In this document: positions 7,665 through 14,836 of the stretch, in pieces
Numbering within the stretch: position 1 is the stretch's first letter
How the letters are laid out: each line of letters opens with the position of its first letter
Assembly (NCBI GenBank): GCA_964343975.1
Contig: CAYFLU010000029.1
Coordinates: forward strand, 1-23,791
Direction: 5' to 3'
DNA: 23,791 nt
Source: SCUN01 sp964343975
GTDB taxonomy: Bacteria > Acidobacteriota > Vicinamibacteria > Vicinamibacterales > SCN-69-37
Translations under genes and position numbers: made by a program
The notes under the pieces: generated by a model
What the model saw: the letters and a program-made list of their open reading frames with translations, nothing else
Told to the model about the DNA's origin: nothing
The model's database searches: none

Positions 7665-8381
7665 TCAGAAGCGGATCAGGAAGCCGACGCGCAGGCTCGT
7701 GCCGCCAAGGTCGAGCTTGCTGTCGAGGAAGTCACTCGTCGCAAGGCTGCCCTGCCCGCCCTGATAGCGGCCTTCGAAGGTCAGCGCGTAGATGTCGCCG
7801 TTGAGCGGCGCCCGGAAGCCGGCCAGTAACACTGGGCCGAGCGCGGTGCCATTCGCGACATACCGCGCGCGATAGACGTTGTTGTTGTCGTTGAAGTCGA
7901 TGAAGTCGCCAATTTCACTGTAGTTCCAGCTGATCACGGCGAGTCCGCCGCCGATATAGGGCTGGAACTGGCCCGGGCGGCCGAACGGCAGCAGCCGCAC
8001 GACGGCCGTGGCCGGAATCGTGCGGAGTTTGAAGGTCGACTGGATCTCGGAGCGGTCCCGGTTCACGTAGTCGCGGTAGACCGTCGGCACGCTGCGCTGG
8101 TAGAACGCCCCACCGACACCGAGTTCCAGGCGGTCGCCAAACGCGAAGTTCCACTCGCCCGAGACTTCTCCGCCGGTGAAATCTTTGATGTCAAAGCGGA
8201 AGATGGGCACGTCGGCCAGCCAGACATCGTTCTTGATGCGGGACTCCTCGCCCCGCGGCATGAACAGGCCCGCGCTCAGGTTCAACGACTGCACCACTTG
8301 CGCCGACCCGGTGGCCGGCGCAATGCCGAGCAGACCGACGGCCAACACCCCGAGCGTCAGAAATCGCGACATGCGATACAT
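7665..8381 (-). CDS. Outer-membrane beta-barrel protein
   Basis: The 238-residue protein starts with a Sec signal peptide ending GSAQ (about residue 28). It continues with amphipathic beta-strands such as GEWNFAFGDRLELGVGGAFY and FQPYIGGGLAVISWNY, and ends in FLIRF, a terminal-Phe outer-membrane signature. The pattern resembles OmpW/OmpA-like or porin-family barrels of about 10 strands. A clear AGGAGA seven bases upstream supports the ATG at 8381 rather than the ATG three codons later. It is separated from the upstream phosphatase gene by 68 bases that include a small palindrome, and from the downstream gene by a hairpin, so it may be expressed alone. Function is unknown. Confidence 0.82.
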   Translation of the reverse strand: MYRMSRFLTLGVLAVGLLGIAPATGSAQVVQSLNLSAGLFMPRGEESRIKNDVWLADVPIFRFDIKDFTGGEVSGEWNFAFGDRLELGVGGAFYQRSVPTVYRDYVNRDRSEIQSTFKLRTIPATAVVRLLPFGRPGQFQPYIGGGLAVISWNYSEIGDFIDFNDNNNVYRARYVANGTALGPVLLAGFRAPLNGDIYALTFEGRYQGGQGSLATSDFLDSKLDLGGTSLRVGFLIRF

Positions 8382-8396
8382 GGTTCTCTCCTATTC

Positions 8397-8411
8397 CGCA
8401 GCCAGGCTGCG
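8397..8411. promoter_or_regulatory. 15-base palindrome upstream of the beta-barrel gene
   Basis: Perfect inverted arms CGCAGCC and GGCTGCG around one central base lie 15 bases upstream of the start codon, next to the AGGAGA ribosome site. It could be an operator for a dimeric regulator or a short hairpin in the leader (5-bp stem, 5-base loop). No partner site was seen elsewhere. Confidence 0.25.
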
Positions 8412-8449
8412 TCCCCACCTGGTCTATCAGCAGGAATGATGCCAGCCCC

Positions 8450-9250
8450 TCAGGCGCGGCCTCGGCGAACGCTGTCCAATGTCGAGAGCATTGCGGCGTG
8501 CAAATGTCCGTTCGAGGCCACGGTGTGTCCCAGATGGGGGGAAAAATGTTCGCCCCCGGTCCCGGTGACCGTGCCGCCGGCCTCCTGCACGATCAGCGCG
8601 CCTGCGGCGACGTCCCACGGTTTGAGCGAGGCCTCATAGAAGCCGTCGAACCGGCCCGCCGCCACGTAGCAGAGATCGAGAGCGGCCGAGCCCAGACGAC
8701 GGACGGCCCGCGCCTGGAGGATGAAGGCTCCGAACAGCTCCAAGAGCGGCCCGGGATTCTCCCGGATGGTATACGGGAAGCCCGTGCACAGCAGCGCGTC
8801 GCCCAGGTCACGGCAGTCGGTGACGCGAAGCGGCTGCCCATTCAGGCGCGCCCCCTGACCGCGCTCGGCCGTGAAGAGCTCGTCGGCCATCGGGTCATAC
8901 ACCACGCCGAGCATCGTCTCGCCGTCGATCTCGAGGGCGATCGAGACGCAGAAGATCGCGAGACCATGCGCGTAGTTGGTGGTGCCGTCAACGGGATCGA
9001 TGATCCAGACGTGCCGAGCGGCGGTCGTGGTCTCCCCTGCCGCCGCACCTTCCTCGCCGAGCACGGCGTGCTCCGGAAAGCGCTCCGCGATCATCGCGCG
9101 GAACTCGCGCTCCACCCGGATGTCGATTTCGGTCACCAGGTCGATCGCACCCTTTTTCTGGATGTCGATCGCCGAGCGGAAGAACTGCTTCTGGAGGCGC
9201 CCGGCGGCAAGCGCGGCCTCGACGGCCGTGGCCAGGAACAGCGGGTTCAC
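8450..9250 (-). CDS. suhB: Inositol monophosphatase family protein (SuhB-like)
   Basis: The 266-residue protein has the full metal-dependent phosphatase signature set: GEE at 65-67, WIIDPVDGTTNYAHG at 82-96 (metal ligands D85 and D88) and WDVAAGALIVQEAGG at 212-226 (D213). Length matches the family. It would hydrolyse myo-inositol-1-phosphate or a related sugar phosphate in the cytoplasm. In some bacteria SuhB also acts in rRNA transcription, and some relatives are 3'-phosphoadenosine or fructose-bisphosphate phosphatases, so substrate is uncertain. The start is a GTG at 9250 overlapping the RsbW-like stop as GTGA, which implies coupled translation with the ATPase upstream. Confidence 0.9.
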   Translation of the reverse strand: MNPLFLATAVEAALAAGRLQKQFFRSAIDIQKKGAIDLVTEIDIRVEREFRAMIAERFPEHAVLGEEGAAAGETTTAARHVWIIDPVDGTTNYAHGLAIFCVSIALEIDGETMLGVVYDPMADELFTAERGQGARLNGQPLRVTDCRDLGDALLCTGFPYTIRENPGPLLELFGAFILQARAVRRLGSAALDLCYVAAGRFDGFYEASLKPWDVAAGALIVQEAGGTVTGTGGEHFSPHLGHTVASNGHLHAAMLSTLDSVRRGRA

Positions 9251-9681
9251 GCGAGCTTCTTCACGAGCCGGACGGACATACCGCCCTCGGGACGCCGCGC
9301 GATCCGGACGTCGTCCATGAAGCTCTTCATGAAGAAGATGCCGCGCCCGCTCGACTTGAGCATGTTTTCGGGGGCGAGCGGGTCGGCGATCTCCTCGACC
9401 TCGAACCCGGCCCCCTCGTCATGGACTTCGATGGCGAACTCGGTTGGCGTAGCCCGCGGCGACAACGTGAAGAGGACCGCGACCTGCTTGGCCGCATCCT
9501 CCTTGTTGCCGTGCTTGATCGCGTTGATGACCGACTCGCGCACCGCCACACTGACCCAGTGGGCGCTGTCTTCATCAAGTCCGGCCATGCCGGACAGTCG
9601 ATCGCTGACCAGCTCAATTACATCGAGCAGATCGTACGAGCTCCGAAACGCTAGTCGAATCACGTGGCCAGTGTCGGTCAT
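9247..9681 (-). CDS. ATP-binding protein, RsbW/SpoIIAB-like serine kinase (anti-sigma type)
   Basis: The 144-residue protein is a single GHKL ATPase domain. It has an N-box RESVINAIKHGN (48-59), a G1 box HDEGAGF (87-93) and a G2-type loop GRGIFFM (112-118), matching the HATPase_c_2 family of anti-sigma kinases. Such proteins bind a sigma factor or phosphorylate an anti-sigma antagonist of the STAS type, in partner-switching pathways. No sigma factor, STAS protein or PP2C phosphatase is visible in this window, so the partner must be elsewhere. It is the first gene of a unit with suhB. The intergenic stretch to aroA is 40 bases; no strong Shine-Dalgarno precedes the ATG. Confidence 0.85.
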   Translation of the reverse strand: MTDTGHVIRLAFRSSYDLLDVIELVSDRLSGMAGLDEDSAHWVSVAVRESVINAIKHGNKEDAAKQVAVLFTLSPRATPTEFAIEVHDEGAGFEVEEIADPLAPENMLKSSGRGIFFMKSFMDDVRIARRPEGGMSVRLVKKLA

Positions 9682-9721
9682 TGAGCGCCGAGAATGGCTA
9701 ACATAATAAGCCGTTCCGACT
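9682..9721. promoter_or_regulatory. Divergent promoter region between the RsbW-like gene and aroA
   Basis: This 40-base gap between divergent start codons holds an AT-rich core, TAACATAATAAG (9699-9710), unlike the surrounding GC-rich sequence. For aroA, TTGAGC at 9681-9686 and TAATAA at 9704-9709 are 17 bases apart, which would start the message a few bases before the GTG and make it nearly leaderless. On the other strand TATTAT (9708-9703) could serve the RsbW-like gene. Box assignment is tentative. Confidence 0.4.
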
Positions 9722-11014
9722 GTGGCGGCTACTCACCTGACGATTTCTCCGTCTTCCCGCTTCGGCGGCCGTTTGGCCGTCCCGGGGGACAAGTCCATTT
9801 CCCATCGCTACGTCCTCTTCGGCGCACTGGCCGAAGGGACCACCGCGATCACCGGGCTCGCGCCCGGCGCCGACGTGGCGAGCAGCCTCGCCTGCATGCA
9901 CGCGCTCGGCGCAACCATCCATCGCTCCGGACCCGGCGCGCTGGAAATTCGTGGCCGCGGGCGGCATCGGCTGGCCCCGGCCGACGGCGATCTCGATTGC
10001 GGCAACTCCGGCACGACCTTCCGCCTGCTCTCGGGGATGGTCGCGAGCGCGCCCTTCCGTTCGCGGCTCATTGGCGACGCCTCGCTCAGCCGTCGCCCGA
10101 TGCGACGCGTCATCGAACCGCTCGTGGCCATGGGCGCGACCATCCGGTCACGGGACGGTCGACCGCCGGTCGAGATCGAGGGCGGTCCGCTCAACGCGAT
10201 CGACTGGACGCCGCCGGTCGCCAGTGCGCAGATCAAGAGCGCGATCCTTCTGGCCGGCCTGTCCGCGTCCGGCACGACCATCGTCCGAGAGCCGCTCCCC
10301 ACCCGCGACCACACGGAGCGCGCCTTCGGGCTCTTCGGTATCACCCACGACTCGCGTCCGGGCTATGCGTCGGTATCCGGTGGCCAGATCCCGACCGCAC
10401 CGTCCGGCGTCCTTCGGGTGCCGGGTGACCCCTCGTCAGCGGCGATTTGGGCGGCGGTCGCGGCGTCGCGCCCCGATGGCTGGATCGAAGTCGAGGGTGT
10501 GTGCCTCAATCCCCTGCGCCTCGGCTTCGTGCAGGCGCTGTCGCGCATGGGCGCCACGGTCCGCCTCACCGAAACCGAGAAGCTCGGCGGTGAACCTGTG
10601 GGGACGGTGCGCATCGCCTACGGACAGCCGAAGTTCGCGACGATCACGCGTGAACTCGTGCCGTCGCTGATCGACGAACTGCCGGTGCTCGCCGCGTCGG
10701 CGGCGCTTGGCGGTGGCCTGTCGGTGTCGGGCGCCGAGGAACTGCGCGTCAAGGAAAGTGATCGCATCTCGTCGCTGGCTCTCGGATTCCGTCAGCTCGG
10801 CGTGCACATGACGGAAAAGCCGGACGGCTTCGAGATCGAAGGCGGACAGAAACCGCGTGGCGGACAGGTGGACGCACACCTCGATCACCGCCTGGTCATG
10901 GCGTTCACCGTGCTCGCGCTCAACGCCACGGGCCCGACGATGATCACCGGCGCCGATGCGGTGGCCGTGTCGTACCCGAATTTCCACGCCGACCTGCTGC
11001 ACCTCTGCAAATGA
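9722..11014 (+). CDS. aroA: 3-phosphoshikimate 1-carboxyvinyltransferase (EPSP synthase)
   Basis: The 430-residue protein is full length for EPSP synthase, which joins shikimate-3-phosphate and phosphoenolpyruvate in the sixth step of chorismate synthesis. Visible landmarks are PGDKSISHRY (21-30, Lys24), LDCGNSGTTFRL (91-102), GDASLSRRPMRRV (118-130), ASAQIKSAILLAGL (167-180), TRDHTER (194-200) and RVKESDR (342-348). The RPM, ASAQIKSA and RDHTE sequences are closer to class II enzymes than to the E. coli class I form. The residue equivalent to E. coli Gly96 is still glycine (Gly97). The start is a GTG at 9722 with no clear Shine-Dalgarno, consistent with a very short leader. Its end overlaps aroK by four bases (ATGA). 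Confidence 0.96.
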   Translation: MAATHLTISPSSRFGGRLAVPGDKSISHRYVLFGALAEGTTAITGLAPGADVASSLACMHALGATIHRSGPGALEIRGRGRHRLAPADGDLDCGNSGTTFRLLSGMVASAPFRSRLIGDASLSRRPMRRVIEPLVAMGATIRSRDGRPPVEIEGGPLNAIDWTPPVASAQIKSAILLAGLSASGTTIVREPLPTRDHTERAFGLFGITHDSRPGYASVSGGQIPTAPSGVLRVPGDPSSAAIWAAVAASRPDGWIEVEGVCLNPLRLGFVQALSRMGATVRLTETEKLGGEPVGTVRIAYGQPKFATITRELVPSLIDELPVLAASAALGGGLSVSGAEELRVKESDRISSLALGFRQLGVHMTEKPDGFEIEGGQKPRGGQVDAHLDHRLVMAFTVLALNATGPTMITGADAVAVSYPNFHADLLHLCK

Positions 11015-11523
11015 CCGCAGACAAGATCTACCTCGTCGGCTTCATGGCGTCGGGGAAATCCACGGTGGGCCGTCAGGTGGCCCAACGCCTCCGATGGCGG
11101 TGTGAAGACGTCGACGATCTGATCGAGGCGCGCGAACGTCAGACGATCGCGGACATCTTCGCCAAGCGCGGCGAGCCGTACTTCCGGCAGGTCGAACGCG
11201 ACATTCTGAAACTGCTGCTGCCGATGCGGCATCTGATCGTGGCCACTGGTGGCGGGACGTTCGCCGATCCCGACAACCGCGCGGCGATGCTGCTCGACGG
11301 CACCGTGGTCTGGATCGATCTGCCGCTCGCCGAAATCATCCCGCGTATTCCACTCGACGGCCGACGCCCGCTCGCCGCGGATCGCGCCGCGCTCGAACGG
11401 TTGTACGCCGCACGTGTGGACCTTTACCGTCTCGCGCACGTCCGGGTGAGCGCGTCGCGCGTGTCCGCCGGCGTGGTCGCGGAACGCGTGATCGAAGCCG
11501 TGGCGCAATTCGGAGATCGCTGA
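11011..11523 (+). CDS. aroK: Shikimate kinase
   Basis: The 170-residue protein matches shikimate kinase, which phosphorylates the 3-hydroxyl of shikimate with ATP, supplying the substrate of AroA. It has a Walker A loop GFMASGKST (10-18), the shikimate-binding DVDD (33-36), the GGGTF loop (80-84) and the lid arginines in GRRPL (117-121), followed by R135-x3-Y139 of the C-terminal helix. Length is typical. It starts with ATGA overlapping the aroA stop, and its own stop shares a base with the next start (TGATG), so the three genes are tightly coupled. Confidence 0.95.
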   Translation: MTADKIYLVGFMASGKSTVGRQVAQRLRWRCEDVDDLIEARERQTIADIFAKRGEPYFRQVERDILKLLLPMRHLIVATGGGTFADPDNRAAMLLDGTVVWIDLPLAEIIPRIPLDGRRPLAADRAALERLYAARVDLYRLAHVRVSASRVSAGVVAERVIEAVAQFGDR

Positions 11524-12296
11524 TGCGGTATTTGGTCCTCAGCGACATTCACGCCAACCTGCAAGCCCTCGAGGCCGTGGTGGCCGATGCACGTCGTGTG
11601 GGCTTTGACGCCACGCTGGTGCTCGGCGACTTGGTCGGGTACGGCGCTGACCCGGAAGCCGTGATCGATGCCGTGGTGGCACTGCAGCCGATCGCGATGG
11701 TGCGCGGCAATCACGACCGCGTGGCCGCCGGTGTCACGAGCGCCCGCGACTTTCACGAACAGGCCCGCGCCGCCATCGCCTGGACGCGCGCCACGCTCTC
11801 GCCCGAGGCGATGCAGCGACTGACGGAACTGCCCGAGGGCCCGATGGACGTGGCGCCCGGCCTGATGATCTGCCACGGGTCGCCGATGGATGAGGATCAA
11901 TATCTCTTCGACACGCGCGACGCCTGGCGCGCGCTCGATTTCGATGTCCGGCCCGGCGAGCCGCCGATGCTCTGCCTGTTCGGTCACACGCATGTGCCGG
12001 CCGCGTTTGCCGCAACGGCGCGTGGCGTGGAACTGCTCCTGCCGGAACCCGATGACGATGCGCCGGACGCCGCGCAGTGGCTGGCGTGGGAACGCGACCG
12101 CGGCATGCTCGTGAACTTCGGCGCCGTCGGCCAGCCGCGTGACGGCGACCCGCGCGCCGCGTATGGCATCGTGGACGCGGCAGCGCGCCGCATCATTTTC
12201 CGGCGTGTGGACTACGACATTCAAACGGCGCAGGAACGGATCCTGCGCGCGGGCCTGCCGGAACGCATGGCGCACCGGCTCGATCGCGGCGCCTGA
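11523..12296 (+). CDS. Metallophosphoesterase family protein (YfcE/calcineurin-like)
   Basis: The 257-residue protein has all calcineurin-like phosphoesterase motifs: SDIHAN (7-12; D8, H10), GDLVGYG (35-41; D36), GNHD (62-65; N63, H64), CHGS (117-120; H118) and GHTH (154-157). These ligate a two-metal centre that hydrolyses phosphomono- or diesters. It belongs with the compact cytoplasmic YfcE-like or MJ0936-like phosphodiesterases rather than the large secreted nucleotidases, and no signal peptide is present. Residues 174-185 are an Asp- and Pro-rich insertion between GHTH and the last strands. It is coupled to aroK by TGATG, but no shikimate step needs it, so the operon link may be only regulatory. 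Substrate unknown. Confidence 0.9.
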   Translation: MRYLVLSDIHANLQALEAVVADARRVGFDATLVLGDLVGYGADPEAVIDAVVALQPIAMVRGNHDRVAAGVTSARDFHEQARAAIAWTRATLSPEAMQRLTELPEGPMDVAPGLMICHGSPMDEDQYLFDTRDAWRALDFDVRPGEPPMLCLFGHTHVPAAFAATARGVELLLPEPDDDAPDAAQWLAWERDRGMLVNFGAVGQPRDGDPRAAYGIVDAAARRIIFRRVDYDIQTAQERILRAGLPERMAHRLDRGA

Positions 12297-12318
12297 CGCG
12301 CCCGCGCGGCCGACGCGA

Positions 12319-12486
12319 TCAGTTCGCGGCTTTGCGCGCGGCGCGTTCTTCGCGACGCTTGAGTTCCATGGCGAAGGCATCGCGCGCGGCGCGCGAGCCG
12401 AGAATCCAGCCCACCACGATGCCGATGATCAGCACCGCGGGAATGAAGATGAGATGCGCACTCGACGGCATCGCGCTCCCCTGCAT
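12319..12486 (-). CDS. Small single-span membrane protein at the end of the ccm operon
   Basis: The 55-residue protein has one hydrophobic helix (about residues 11-29, ending VVGWILGSRAA) and a highly charged, basic and acidic C-terminal tail (KRREERAARK) that would face the cytoplasm. GGAG five bases before the ATG at 12486 supports this start; a second ATG lies five codons later. It follows the ccmD-like gene by eight bases and is the last gene of the cytochrome c maturation operon. I do not recognise the family. It may be a small subunit of the haem transport complex or simply a hitchhiking membrane peptide. Context is the only evidence for a role. Confidence 0.68.
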   Translation of the reverse strand: MQGSAMPSSAHLIFIPAVLIIGIVVGWILGSRAARDAFAMELKRREERAARKAAN

Positions 12487-12494
12487 GACGGCTC

Positions 12495-12752
12495 CTAGCG
12501 CTTCGTGAGACGACGGAGTTCCTGAAGATCCTGCTCCGCTTTGCCCAGCTTCCGGAACAGCGAGAAGGCGTAGAACGCGAGCGCGAGCCACGCGATGCTG
12601 TAGGCAATGAACACGAGCGGCGCGGCCGGCAGCGTCTCGCGCGGCGCGGATTCATCGAACGGTTTGAATTCCCCGGGCGTCTGCTGCGCCGCCACCAGCA
12701 CCGGCAGCGCCAGCCATCCGCACGTCACGAGCACGCGTTTGATCATCGTCAT
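12495..12752 (-). CDS. ccmD: CcmD-like small haem-exporter subunit
   Basis: The 85-residue protein starts with a cleavable-looking signal (ending LVAAQQ, about 20-24). After a short polar linker it has one membrane helix, LVFIAYSIAWLALAFYAFSL (about 45-64), followed by a basic and acidic cytoplasmic tail with a short coiled-coil character. The order and composition match the CcmD family, which stabilises the CcmC:haem:CcmE complex. It sits four bases after ccmC, exactly where ccmD is found in System I operons. Two ATGs are possible (12752 and 12746); the first was chosen because GAGGA lies eight bases upstream. The N-terminal signal is an addition to the short classical CcmD of about 70 residues. 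Confidence 0.78.
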   Translation of the reverse strand: MTMIKRVLVTCGWLALPVLVAAQQTPGEFKPFDESAPRETLPAAPLVFIAYSIAWLALAFYAFSLFRKLGKAEQDLQELRRLTKR

Positions 12753-12756
12753 CGTC

Positions 12757-13416
12757 CTAGTCCTCGGCATCCGCCAACGCGCCATCCACCTGAAAACGGA
12801 GTCGCTCGAGCCGCGTGCGTAACGCGAAGAGCGCGATATAAAGACATGTAAAGGCCGCCACGTCCCACCAGAGCGGGAGTCCCATCGACGCCGGGAGCCG
12901 CGGCACCACGCTCGTGTTCGGATGGAGCGTGCGCCACACATTCACCGACCAATAGACGAACGGCACGAGCGCCATCCCGAAGAGGCCGACGCCGGCCGAC
13001 AGCGCTTCCGATCCAGGGCCACCAAAGCGTCGCAGCAGAATGAACGACCAGTACAACAGCCACATCACCAGCGTGGACGTGAGTCGCGCATCCCACACCC
13101 ACCACACGCCCCACGCCTTGCGTCCCCAGAGTGGACCGGTGATCAGCGTGATGAGGCCGAACACGATCGCGAGTTCCGCGGCCGCGAGCGCCGTGCGATC
13201 CGCACCGGGATTGCGCCCGCCGATGAGAAACACGGCACTGGCCACGCCGCAGATCACGCTCGAGACCATGAAGATCATCGCGCTCGGCAGATGCACGTAG
13301 AAGATCTTCTGCACGAGCCCCATCGTCGCCTCGGGCGGCGCGGCGTCGATCAGGAAGGGCGAGGCCGCCAGCATGGCGGCGGCCACGAGCAATAAGACGG
13401 GCACGGTGCGCGTCAT
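12757..13416 (-). CDS. ccmC: Haem transport protein CcmC (cytochrome c assembly protein)
   Basis: The 219-residue protein has six predicted membrane segments and the periplasmic tryptophan-rich WWD motif, WGVWWVWDAR (102-111). Two conserved histidines flank it: FYVHLPSA (H42) and RTLHPN (H165). CcmC delivers haem to CcmE at the outer face of the inner membrane and needs the WWD motif and both histidines. A good Shine-Dalgarno (AAGGAGAACCGAG) supports the ATG at 13416; the longer reading from 13461 adds 15 basic residues with no homology. It lies 14 bases after ccmB and four bases before the ccmD-like gene, within the maf-ccm operon. Confidence 0.95.
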   Translation of the reverse strand: MTRTVPVLLLVAAAMLAASPFLIDAAPPEATMGLVQKIFYVHLPSAMIFMVSSVICGVASAVFLIGGRNPGADRTALAAAELAIVFGLITLITGPLWGRKAWGVWWVWDARLTSTLVMWLLYWSFILLRRFGGPGSEALSAGVGLFGMALVPFVYWSVNVWRTLHPNTSVVPRLPASMGLPLWWDVAAFTCLYIALFALRTRLERLRFQVDGALADAED

Positions 13417-13430
13417 CTCGGTTCTCCTTC

Positions 13431-14117
13431 TCACTCGCCGAGCAAGGGTCCGGCGGTCCACAGGGCGAGTGAGAGAAACACGGCATCAAAGGATAGCAGC
13501 ATCGCCAACCACATCCGGGCGACGGCGAGATCCGCCTCCGCGGCGAAGATCGCATTCGTGCCGCGCACGCCGGCGATCACGATCGGCACGACGATCGGAA
13601 ACAGCACGACGGGCAACAGCACGTCGCGGGAGCGCGCACGCACGAGCATCGCGGCGAAGAGCGTGCCCACGACGGCGAAGCCGAGCGTGCCCGCCGCCAT
13701 GATCGCCAGCAACATGCCGGGCGCGCGTCCGAGCGGCGCGTGAAAGAAGAGGCCCATGAGCGGCAGCAGAATCGACTCCACGCCGGCCAGCAGCAACAGC
13801 ACCGCGAGCAACTTGCCGAGGTAGACGGCCGGCCGCTCGACCGGCGACAGCAGCAATCCGCGCAGCGTGTCGTGTTCGCGTTCGCGCTCGAAGGTGCGTG
13901 TGAGGGCGATCGTGCCCGAGAACGTCAAGGTGACCCAGAGAATCCCCGAGGCTGCGCCCGGCGGCACGGTCGAGTCTTCCTGAACGAAGCTGAACGCGAA
14001 GATGAGGACCGCGGTGACGGCGAAGAACAAGGTCGTATAGACGAGCTCGCGGCTGCGTGTTTCGACGCGCAGATCCTTGGCGGCGATCAGCCACGCGCTC
14101 CGCACGATCGAGATCAC
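13431..14117 (-). CDS. ccmB: Haem exporter membrane subunit CcmB
   Basis: The 228-residue protein has about six membrane helices and matches CcmB, the permease of the CcmAB ABC transporter. CcmAB uses ATP to release holo-CcmE from the CcmC:haem:CcmE complex. The cytoplasmic loop FEREREHDTLRGLLLSPV (76-93) is the usual coupling region that contacts the ATPase, and the N-terminal AAKDLRVETRSRELVYTT (12-29) is typical of the family. The start is a GTG at 14117 overlapping the ccmA stop as GTGA, so translation is coupled. Length is normal, and no key region is missing. Confidence 0.94.
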   Translation of the reverse strand: MISIVRSAWLIAAKDLRVETRSRELVYTTLFFAVTAVLIFAFSFVQEDSTVPPGAASGILWVTLTFSGTIALTRTFEREREHDTLRGLLLSPVERPAVYLGKLLAVLLLLAGVESILLPLMGLFFHAPLGRAPGMLLAIMAAGTLGFAVVGTLFAAMLVRARSRDVLLPVVLFPIVVPIVIAGVRGTNAIFAAEADLAVARMWLAMLLSFDAVFLSLALWTAGPLLGE

Positions 14118-14836
14118 ACGGCCTCCCCGGCGAGCGCCGCACGGTAGCGTTCGAGCAGTGAGCCTGCGGACGGCGCGAGTTCGCGCGCCTTGCCGCGGTT
14201 CACGTACAGCGCGCGGGTCGCAATTCGCTCGGCATAGTCGAAGTCGTGCGTCGCGGCGAACACGATGGCGCCGCCCGCGCCGAGTTCGGCAATACGGGCG
14301 ACCAAAATATCGGAAGACCGGTCGTCGAGGCCGGTAAACGGCTCATCGAGGAGCACAAGCCGCGGGGAGTGAATGAGCGCGCGTTCGAGCGCGAGCCGCT
14401 GCCGCATGCCGCGCGAGAAGCCGCCGACGCGATCCTCCGCGCGGTCGGTCAGGTTCGCACGCTCGAGCGCGTGTGCGACGCGCGCGGCCACGCCGTCCAG
14501 GCGGTACAGATTCGCCGCGAACTCCAGGTTCTCGCGCGCCGTGAGATCCGAGTAGAGAAAGAGTTCGTGTCCGAGAAAGCCGATACGCGAACGAAGCTGG
14601 TCGCCCGCATCCGCGGCGGTGGTGGTGCCGTAGCGCACGCGGCCGGAGGTCGGCCGCACCAGCGACGACAGAATGTTCAGGAGTGTCGACTTCCCCGCCC
14701 CGTTCGGTCCGAGGAGAACGGTCACATCGCCGGCCGATGCCACGTAGGCGGCGCGGGACAACGCTTTGCGCCGTCCGTACTGCTGTGTGACGTCGTCAAC
14801 TGTGACGCGGTCGAAGTCGAGGCCCGGCGCACTCAT
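14114..14836 (-). CDS. ccmA: Haem exporter ATP-binding subunit CcmA
   Basis: The 240-residue protein is an ABC ATPase with Walker A GPNGAGKST (43-51), signature FSRGMRQRLAL (140-150), Walker B VLLDEP (161-166) and the switch His in THD (H197). The signature SRGM replaces LSGGQ, as is common in CcmA. It drives the CcmABCD haem-handling complex in the cytoplasm. The ATG at 14836 overlaps the preceding stop as ATGA and is preferred to the upstream ATG at 14911, whose extra residues would be read from the preceding gene. CcmB and CcmC follow directly, so the subunit identity is firm despite the general similarity of ABC ATPases. Confidence 0.95.
   Translation of the reverse strand: MSAPGLDFDRVTVDDVTQQYGRRKALSRAAYVASAGDVTVLLGPNGAGKSTLLNILSSLVRPTSGRVRYGTTTAADAGDQLRSRIGFLGHELFLYSDLTARENLEFAANLYRLDGVAARVAHALERANLTDRAEDRVGGFSRGMRQRLALERALIHSPRLVLLDEPFTGLDDRSSDILVARIAELGAGGAIVFAATHDFDYAERIATRALYVNRGKARELAPSAGSLLERYRAALAGEAV

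Noticed and set aside
12288..12302. Small inverted repeat GGCGC/GCGCC at the end of the metallophosphoesterase gene
   Set aside because: Only five base pairs, overlapping the stop codon and lacking a T-run; expected by chance at this GC content, so not called a terminator.
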